Shown here piece by piece: positions 58,731 to 64,000 of a stretch of 64,000 nt of DNA. The DNA is taken from contig NZ_JAFGYY010000017.1 of NCBI RefSeq assembly GCF_017491605.1, positions 62,001 to 126,000 of the forward strand, in the 5' to 3' direction. The notes beneath the pieces are model-generated. The model saw only the letters and a program-made list of their open reading frames with translations, ran no database searches and was not told the DNA's origin. The position numbers and the translations under genes were made by a program. This DNA is from Pseudomonas sp. 30_B. GTDB lineage: Bacteria > Pseudomonadota > Gammaproteobacteria > Pseudomonadales > Pseudomonadaceae. Numbering within the stretch: position 1 is the stretch's first letter; every line of letters starts with the position of its first letter.

Positions 58731-58778
58731 AAACCCGAAGCCAGCCCGCCGCTGCCGCGAACAACAGGTAGCCAGGAC

Positions 58779-58905
58779 GTAGGGCGTATAACGTTCGACG
58801 TTATACGCCGTTTGGCCGGGGCCACCGGGCACTCCGGGTTCGACCATTGAGCGAGCCATGCCCACGGTGTATCGGCGTACAACCGCGAACGGTTGTGCGC
58901 CCTAC
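58779..58905. repeat. REPIN copy 2 (127 bp)
   Basis: Nearly identical to the copy at 57760-57904 but with two fewer 9-bp units in the core (18 bp shorter) and one change in the right hairpin (TGTGCG for TGTACG). It begins 48 bp after the orphan gene's stop. Confidence 0.88.
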
Positions 58906-58923
58906 GGTGCGCCGAAACTCACT

Positions 58924-58970
58924 GTAGGAGCGCGCCATGCGCGCGAATCGCGGGCATGGCCCGCTCCTAC
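58924..58970. repeat. REP hairpin of the CGCGCCATGCGCG type
   Basis: Copy of the unit at 27884 with one base changed in the centre. Confidence 0.85.
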
Positions 58971-58986
58971 GGGGCGACGCGGGTGG

Positions 58987-59904
58987 TCAGTAGAACTCCG
59001 GCACCAGCAGTTCGTCCGGCGTGGGGTTGCGGCGGTAGCCGGTATGGCGTTGGCGTTCGGGGAGTTGGACGCTGGGCTGGCTGACTTCTTCGTAGGGGAT
59101 CTGGCTCAGCAGGTGGTGGATGCAGTTGAGCCGGGCCTTCTTCTTGTCGTCGGCCTGCACCACCCACCAGGGCGCCTCGTCGATGTGGGTGCGCTCAATC
59201 ATGGTTTCCTTGGCCTTGGTGTAGGCCTCCCAGCGCCTTCTCGATTCCAGGTCCATGGGGCTGAGCTTCCACTGCTTGAGCGGGTCGTGGATGCGGCTGA
59301 GGAAGCGGTAGTGCTGTTCTTCATCGGAGATGGAGAACCAGTATTTGATGACCTGGATGCCGGAGCGCACCAGCATGCGTTCGAACTCGGGCACGCTGCG
59401 GAAGAATTCCTCGTACTGGTCGTCGGAGCAGAAGCCCATCACCCGCTCGACGCCGGCGCGGTTGTACCAGCTGCGGTCGAACAGGACGATCTCCCCCGCC
59501 GCCGGCAGGTGCGAGACGTAGCGCTGGAAGTACCACTGGGTGCGCTCGCGGTCGTTCGGCGCGGGTAATGCGGCGACACGGCAGACGCGGGGGTTGAGGC
59601 GCTGGGTGATGCGCTTGATGACGCCGCCCTTGCCCGCCGCATCGCGGCCTTCGAAGAGGATCACCACCTTGTGGCCGGTCTTCACCACCCAGCTTTGCAG
59701 CTTGACCAGCTCGGCTTGAAGGCGGAACAGGGTGTGGAAGTAGCGCTGGCGCGCCAGGCGTTCTTCGTGGGATTGCAGGTCGCCCTGGCGCAGGCCTTCG
59801 AGGTCGTAGAGCTCGTCGAAGAGTTCGAGTTCCAGCTCTTCGTCGTGGTCGTCGAGGAGGTCGCGCTGGACGCGCCGGGGAAGGGTCTTGTCATCGAGCA
59901 GCAT
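58987..59904 (-). CDS. ppk2: Polyphosphate kinase 2
   Basis: P-loop kinase of 305 residues that uses polyphosphate to phosphorylate nucleotides (GDP or ADP). Walker A is ILFEGRDAAGKGGVIKRI, Walker B IVLFDRSWYNRAGVERVMGF, and the lid segment has KQWKLSPMDLESRRRW; all are signature PPK2 blocks. The C-terminus RRNPTPDELLVPEFY is typical of the Pseudomonas class I proteins. There are three PPK2 paralogues in P. aeruginosa, so the precise subtype is left open. Confidence 0.94.
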   Translation of the reverse strand: MLLDDKTLPRRVQRDLLDDHDEELELELFDELYDLEGLRQGDLQSHEERLARQRYFHTLFRLQAELVKLQSWVVKTGHKVVILFEGRDAAGKGGVIKRITQRLNPRVCRVAALPAPNDRERTQWYFQRYVSHLPAAGEIVLFDRSWYNRAGVERVMGFCSDDQYEEFFRSVPEFERMLVRSGIQVIKYWFSISDEEQHYRFLSRIHDPLKQWKLSPMDLESRRRWEAYTKAKETMIERTHIDEAPWWVVQADDKKKARLNCIHHLLSQIPYEEVSQPSVQLPERQRHTGYRRNPTPDELLVPEFY

Positions 59905-60119
59905 GAGTGTTGCCTTGTGCCGTCACTGGCATATTCGTCCGTGGGTGACATTTTCATGACAGAAAAATGTAGTTACGTTGTATGACGAATTCGTGACAAC
60001 AAGGCAAGGAAATATCCTTCAGAGCCCGAATTAGAGCCTTCTCAGGTCTGACAGCTGAGTCCTTACGCAGCGGGATGGCAGATGACTGCGCTGGCAACCG
60101 CCCCAGCCGTCGGGGCCGA

Positions 60120-60572
60120 TCAAGCGTCAGCTAGCGGGCGCGGGGCGTTGACGTACTTGAAGGTGCCGGACGCGGAAGCCACCACAACGCCGGCGCCGTT
60201 GCGCAGCTCGGCCTCGCAGAAGGCGATGGAGCGCGTGTGGTGCCGCACGCTGCCGTGGGCTTCGAGCACCTCGCCCACTTCGCCGCCGGGGCGCAGGAAG
60301 TTGGTCTTCATTTCGATGGTCACCACGCCGCGCCGGGCTTCGTCCGCCTCGCTGGCGTTGACCGCCATGGCCACGTCGAGCAGGGTCATGATCAGCCCGC
60401 CGTGGGCGTTGGCCCAGCCGTTGAGGTGGTGCGGTTCGACTCGCAGGACGATGCAACCCGCCCCCTTGCCGTCCGCTGCCGGTGCATGGCGGAACTGCAG
60501 GAGGTCGAGCAGGGGAATCGAGAGGCCGCGATGGGCGGTGTAGAGCTTGAGCTGTTCGACGTCGAAGGGCAT
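60120..60572 (-). CDS. PaaI-family hotdog thioesterase
   Basis: A 150-residue acyl-CoA thioesterase-like protein with the hotdog fold. The active-site segment NGWANAHGGLIMTLLDVAMAV matches the PaaI-type pattern (His-Gly-Gly followed by an acidic Asp), and the later strands VTIEMKTNFLRPGG and AFCEAELRNGAG follow. It probably hydrolyses an aromatic or medium-chain CoA ester; the substrate is not predictable. Single gene. Confidence 0.9.
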   Translation of the reverse strand: MPFDVEQLKLYTAHRGLSIPLLDLLQFRHAPAADGKGAGCIVLRVEPHHLNGWANAHGGLIMTLLDVAMAVNASEADEARRGVVTIEMKTNFLRPGGEVGEVLEAHGSVRHHTRSIAFCEAELRNGAGVVVASASGTFKYVNAPRPLADA

Positions 60573-60723
60573 GGGCGGGTCCTGGCGCTATGGGCGGGGC
60601 CAGGCGATGTTCTCCGCTCCGGCCGGCGGATCGCAAGCCCGGCGGCGCTCCATAGGCTGCGGGAATGCCGGACGATTGCAACGCGCCAGTGAGCGGCGCC
60701 CGCCTCTCGCGGCGGACAGGTGT

Positions 60724-61113
60724 TCAGCGGGACTTGCGGGTGCCGTGCTTCGCGGTCTGGCGATCGACGGCCTGGACGAAGAGTTCCTCGACCAGCAGGG
60801 ACTGGATGGGCGAATGGGTTTCCAGCGACAGGCTCATGGATTCGAGCTTCTGGTTCACGCCCAGGCGGGCGATGCCGCACAGCAGGATGCGCTGGCCGCC
60901 GACGACCTTGCTCTTGTCCAGCCGCACTTCGCGGGTGCGCTCGCCATCCTGATAGCTCACCTTGAGGGTGATCGGCGTTTCGTCGCGCACAGCGAGGTTG
61001 AGCCAGGTGGCAACATTGAATTCGACGACCCAGCCCAGGCCGGTTTTCTTGGCGACTGCTTCGCGGACGAGGTGTGCCGGAACCGGTCCGAGGGGGGTGT
61101 TGTGGGTATCCAT
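60724..61113 (-). CDS. Conserved hypothetical protein, 129 residues
   Basis: Reads MDTHNTPLGPVPAHLVREAVAKKTGLGWVVEFNVA at the start, a middle ITLKVSYQDGERTREVRLDKSKVVGG, and a basic end QTAKHGTRKSR. No signal peptide, membrane helix or recognised domain. Codon use is host-like. It is not obviously in an operon. Function unknown. Confidence 0.6.
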   Translation of the reverse strand: MDTHNTPLGPVPAHLVREAVAKKTGLGWVVEFNVATWLNLAVRDETPITLKVSYQDGERTREVRLDKSKVVGGQRILLCGIARLGVNQKLESMSLSLETHSPIQSLLVEELFVQAVDRQTAKHGTRKSR

Positions 61114-61447
61114 AAAGCGACGTCTGACTACCGGGGCAAAGCGGATTAGGTACAGCGGAAAACCCGATTCTATGTGATGCGATTCAAGTTTTCAGGTGGT
61201 CTTTTGTAAGATCACGGCTACTGGACATGCGCGACGTTACGGAGACGAACCGCTCTGGAGCGCACCTTGGCGGGCGGAGCCGGCTGACGGGAGGTCAGCG
61301 GCGACCATGGGACGTCGGAATTGTCCGACGAAATGAACGTGGCTGCGCTGTTCACGGAGGCCGGTCCGGCGAGTGGCGCCGGATCGGCCCTGCCGTGTTA
61401 CCCGAGTTGACTTGCGCCAGTGGGGATGGGCCCTGGGGCCCTGCTGA
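61114..61447. other. 334-bp gap with repeated GGA motifs
   Basis: Between two minus-strand genes. On the plus strand from 61223 it has about nine GGA trinucleotides. Some lie in small hairpins, for example GCTGAC-GGGAG-GTCAGC (61281-61297) and GTCGGA-ATTG-TCCGAC (61315-61330). A TGTAAG half-site is at 61205. The minus strand shows no equivalent. It could encode an RsmA-binding sRNA, but no good terminator is seen. Confidence 0.3.
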
Positions 61448-61606
61448 TCAGGCTATCGCGCCAGCGTAGGTGCGGTGCCTGTGTTCGCCCGAGCGGTTCT
61501 TGCGCACTTCACGGCGCTCTCTGAAGTCCAGTTCTTCCATGGCGTCCATGCGCTCCTGCAGGTCTTCTATCTCCTGCGGGGTTAACAGCTTCCGATGTCG
61601 ATTCAT
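61448..61606 (-). CDS. Small charged protein, 52 residues
   Basis: ATG at 61606 has a strong ribosome site (GGAGG, 5 bp upstream). The product MNRHRKLLTPQEIEDLQERM... is dominated by Glu, Arg and Lys, probably one long amphipathic helix (residues 9-38), and ends RHRTYAGAIA. It is too short for confident family assignment. Strong translation signal and helical pattern make it a probable real gene. Confidence 0.6.
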   Translation of the reverse strand: MNRHRKLLTPQEIEDLQERMDAMEELDFRERREVRKNRSGEHRHRTYAGAIA

Positions 61607-61711
61607 ACGCACCTCCTGCGTGCGAATGCCTCATCTTTTGGACTAGCAGCTGCGTCGGAAGATTCAACGAAATTCGAGGGCGGATTGATCGAACGGTCAG
61701 TTCGGGGGCCT

Positions 61712-61789
61712 GTAGGAGCGAGCTTGCTCGCGAACGAACTCCCCGGAAACACCGTGTGTGGATCGGTTCGCGAGCAAGCTCGCTCCTAC
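61712..61789. repeat. REP doublet
   Basis: GTAGGAGCGAGCTTGCTCGC arms in inverted orientation around a 30-bp core. Confidence 0.9.
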
Positions 61790-61826
61790 AAAGAGCCAGC
61801 ACCAAGCCGCAGGTAAGGATCAGCTC

Positions 61827-61908
61827 GTAGGATGGGTGGAGCTTGCGATACCCATCAGCGTATTCGCATGGAAACTGATGGGTATCGCTTCGCTCCACAC
61901 CATCCTAC
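61827..61908. repeat. 82-bp GTAGGATGGGTGGAGC palindrome
   Basis: An imperfect inverted repeat: GTAGGATGGGTGGAGC then GCGATACCCATCAG, with the complements on the right arm, about 35 bp each side. It belongs to an intergenic repeat family unrelated to the REP arms. Confidence 0.8.
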
Positions 61909-61975
61909 TGGCTACCACAGGCGGTCGCGTAGAAGCGGGCCATGCCTGCGACGGGTGCCCAATGGGTACCCTTGA

Positions 61976-63097
61976 TCAGCGCAGGTCGTCGAGCAAGCTG
62001 GCGACGGTAGTCAGCACCGCGTCGGCAAGCGCCTTGGAACGCGCGCCGTTCCAGCCGGTGCGGGCATTGGGCGACAGGTTGTGGTCCTTGAACGGCATTT
62101 CCAGGGTCAGCGACAGGCAGTCGTAGGTACGACCGACATGGTTGCAGGCCAGGGTCAGGTTGGCCTGGCCGGGGGCGTCCTTCGGGTAGCCGTGCACGCT
62201 CTGGAATTCGCCGTTGGCTTCCAGGCGCTCGCGGAACAGGCTTTCCAGGCGATCCAGGCGCGGGGTGAATTCCGGGTTGCCCTCGCAGCCAGCGGCAAAC
62301 ACGAAGGGGATTTCCTCGTCGCCGTGCACATCGAGGAACTGGTCCACGCCGTATTTCGCCATCTGCTCCTGCACGAACAGCACTTCCGGGCTCTCCTCGG
62401 CGCTGGGTGCGGCCCAGGCGCGGTTGAGGTCCTTGCCGGCGGCGTTGGTGCGCAGGTGACCGTGGAAGGCGCCGTCGGGGTTCATGTTCGGCACCAGGTA
62501 GAAGTCGGCGCGCTCCAGCAGGCGCTGGATGTCGGCGTCGCCTGACTGCAGGCGCTCGATCAGGCCTTCCATGAACCACTCGGCCATGTGCTCGCCGGGG
62601 TGCTGCTGGGCGATCAGCCAGATCTTGCGGGCGCCGGGCGCGCCCTTGCCGATCCGCAACAGCGGCAGCTCGCGGCCTTCGATGCTGTGGCCGGTGGCAA
62701 GCAACTCGGCGCCGTTGTCGATGGCGCGCTTCACCAGTTCGGCATGGCGTTCGCGGCTGTAGGGCTCGAAGTAGGCGAACCAGGCCTGGGGCTGCTCGGC
62801 GTCGAGGGTGAAGTGCAGGCCGTTGGCGTCGAAGGTGCTGGGCACGCGGAACCAGTCGCGCTGGTCATAGGAGGCCACGGCGTTGTAGCCCGGCCAGCCG
62901 CCGGTGTAGCTGGAGCCGGGGGCATTGGTCAGGCTGAACTGGTACTGCTGGCCGGGTTCCAGGCCCTCGGCCCTGAAGTGGAACCACTGGAAGTGCGGGC
63001 TTCTGGTATCCGGGCGCAGCGCCAGGCGCGCGTGGCGCGGGTCGCTGGTGTCGATGACCTGGATGTTGCCGCTGTCGAAATCGCAGTCGATCTTCAT
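61976..63097 (-). CDS. M14-family zinc carboxypeptidase (cytosolic CCP-like)
   Basis: A 373-residue metallopeptidase. The N-terminal roughly 125 residues form a beta-rich domain (FHFRAEGLEPGQQYQFSLTNA, YSRERH end) as in cytosolic carboxypeptidases. The catalytic half has the zinc site IAQQHPGEHMAEW (His-x2-Glu), NPDGAFHGHLRTNAAGKDLNR, DVHGDEE with the third ligand His, and the general base in LSLTLEMPFKD. It is likely cytoplasmic. CCP relatives remove C-terminal glutamate or acidic side chains. GGAG precedes the ATG at 63097. Confidence 0.9.
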   Translation of the reverse strand: MKIDCDFDSGNIQVIDTSDPRHARLALRPDTRSPHFQWFHFRAEGLEPGQQYQFSLTNAPGSSYTGGWPGYNAVASYDQRDWFRVPSTFDANGLHFTLDAEQPQAWFAYFEPYSRERHAELVKRAIDNGAELLATGHSIEGRELPLLRIGKGAPGARKIWLIAQQHPGEHMAEWFMEGLIERLQSGDADIQRLLERADFYLVPNMNPDGAFHGHLRTNAAGKDLNRAWAAPSAEESPEVLFVQEQMAKYGVDQFLDVHGDEEIPFVFAAGCEGNPEFTPRLDRLESLFRERLEANGEFQSVHGYPKDAPGQANLTLACNHVGRTYDCLSLTLEMPFKDHNLSPNARTGWNGARSKALADAVLTTVASLLDDLR

Positions 63098-63307
63098 GAA
63101 TTCTCCGTAGGCGCGCGAATCTGTGGCGCCAAAGCCCCGCATTCTCGCCCTCCCCGCCGCGCCTGTCATGTGCCGGCAACTTGCCCGGACGAATATATTA
63201 TGCATGTAATACAAACTGAATGACGCACGTTCAAGGCCCTGCGCTGGTGATCCGGCGGGCACGGACTAACCTCGATTCACCTCTTTTCCACGTACGGAGA
63301 GCACTGC

Positions 63308-64000
63308 ATGAGCACTTACGATGTGATCGTCATCGGCGGCGGCCCCGGCGGCTACAACGCCGCCATCCGCGCCGGCCAGCTGGGCATGAAGGTCGCCTGC
63401 GTGGAGGGCCGCGAGACCCTCGGCGGCACCTGCCTGAACGTCGGCTGCATGCCATCCAAGGCGCTGCTGCACGCCTCGGAGCTGTATGAAGCGGCGGCCG
63501 GCGGCGAGTTCGCCAACCTCGGCATCCAGGTCAAGCCGAAGCTGGACCTGGCGCAGATGATGAAGCAGAAGGCCGAGAGCGTGGCCGCGCTGACCAAGGG
63601 CGTGGAGTTCCTGTTCCGCAAGAACAAGGTGGACTGGGTGAAGGGCTGGGGCCGGATCGACGGGCCGGGCAAGGTGGAAGTGACCGCCGCCGACGGCAGC
63701 AAGAGTACGCTGACCGCCAAGGACATCATCATCGCCACCGGCTCGGAGCCCTCCCCGCTGCCGGGCGTGGAAGTCGACAACCAGCGCATCCTCGATTCCA
63801 CCGGCGCGCTGTCCATCCCCGAAGTACCCAAGCACCTGGTGGTGATCGGCGCCGGGGTGATCGGCCTGGAGCTGGGCTCGGTGTGGCGCCGCCTGGGCGC
63901 CGAAGTGACGGTGATCGAATACCTCGACCGCATCTGCCCCGGCATGGACCTGGAAACCGCCAAGACCTTCCAACGCGCGCTGACCAAGCAGGGCATGATC
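63308..64000 (+). CDS. Dihydrolipoyl dehydrogenase (cut by window edge)
   Basis: FAD-dependent E3 component oxidising dihydrolipoamide in a 2-oxo acid dehydrogenase complex. The first 231 residues are visible. Features: FAD motif DVIVIGGGPGGYNAAIRAGQ, the redox disulfide GGTCLNVGCMPSKALLH, and the NAD-binding start VVIGAGVIGLELGSVWRRLG. The sequence is closest to the stand-alone Lpd3 type of P. aeruginosa, not LpdG or LpdV; no E1/E2 genes are seen upstream. The ATG at 63308 follows GGAGAG. Confidence 0.92.
   Translation, partial: MSTYDVIVIGGGPGGYNAAIRAGQLGMKVACVEGRETLGGTCLNVGCMPSKALLHASELYEAAAGGEFANLGIQVKPKLDLAQMMKQKAESVAALTKGVEFLFRKNKVDWVKGWGRIDGPGKVEVTAADGSKSTLTAKDIIIATGSEPSPLPGVEVDNQRILDSTGALSIPEVPKHLVVIGAGVIGLELGSVWRRLGAEVTVIEYLDRICPGMDLETAKTFQRALTKQGMI

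Noticed and set aside
1..64000. tRNA or rRNA genes, insertion sequences with transposase
   Set aside because: No tRNA cloverleaf, rRNA segment or transposase reading frame was recognised by eye; a tRNAscan or ISfinder search would settle it.

Overview
The window is about 64 kb of high-GC chromosome from a Pseudomonas, most likely a relative of the P. aeruginosa / P. nitroreducens / P. citronellolis / P. knackmussii group. Three things point there. The order ansA–AGCS symporter and the cluster pobA / AraC regulator / pcaQ-pcaHG / pcaR match Pseudomonas synteny. OprD-type porins, davBA, fusA2, lpd3 and PPK2 are present. Nearly every long intergenic gap carries Pseudomonas REP/REPIN palindromes. 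Most of the window is ordinary core chromosome. Both ends cut a gene (ansA at the left, a dihydrolipoyl dehydrogenase at the right). No rRNA, tRNA, intact insertion sequence or CRISPR array was seen.

Layout. 0-13 kb: L-asparaginase and an amino-acid symporter, an HTH regulator, an EamA exporter, an OprD-family porin, a PilU-like ATPase, a small operon (parvulin, MmcQ/YjbR, glycolipid-binding-like protein), an MFS transporter converging on the lipid A phosphoethanolamine transferase eptA, and a second OprD porin. 13-28 kb: a PLD-like protein, an ABC-F ATPase starting with TTG, a secreted hydrolase, azoreductase with a divergent LysR regulator, uppP with a cold-shock/DUF1294 membrane protein, a secreted orphan, a sigma-54-type regulator, and a divergent ATP-grasp / GNAT-C39 peptidase pair. 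28-42 kb: lysine catabolism (Lrp-type regulator, davB, davA), EF-G2, a FrnE-like DsbA protein, a DUF1326/DUF2182 pair, RraB, and the autoregulated proline enzyme PutA with visible PutA boxes.

42-51 kb is an aromatic catabolism island. PobA makes protocatechuate from 4-hydroxybenzoate and PcaHG opens its ring. PcaQ, PcaR and an AraC protein control the genes, and a perfect PcaQ-type palindrome overlaps the pcaQ stop codon. zapE overlaps the end of pcaG.

51-61 kb is the accessory part. It holds a membrane-anchored sigma-region-2-like protein without a normal start codon, and a membrane-anchored di-heme RoxA-like cytochrome followed by a membrane-anchored catalase-fold protein. Next comes a low-GC three-gene module with 4-bp overlaps: PAAR with a transthyretin-like tail, a PGRP-type amidase, and a small exported protein. 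This looks like an orphan type VI secretion effector/immunity cassette. After it lie a C4-type antisense RNA in front of a BRO-domain antirepressor gene, and a uracil-DNA-glycosylase-like orphan bracketed by two copies of one REPIN. The right end returns to core genes: PPK2, a PaaI thioesterase, two small unknowns, an M14 carboxypeptidase and lpd.

The best leads for undescribed biology are the PAAR/amidase module, the C4/BRO locus, the sigma2-membrane fusion next to the di-heme/catalase pair, the ATP-grasp/GNAT-C39 pair, and a roughly 180-bp multi-hairpin intergenic element at 31.5 kb.
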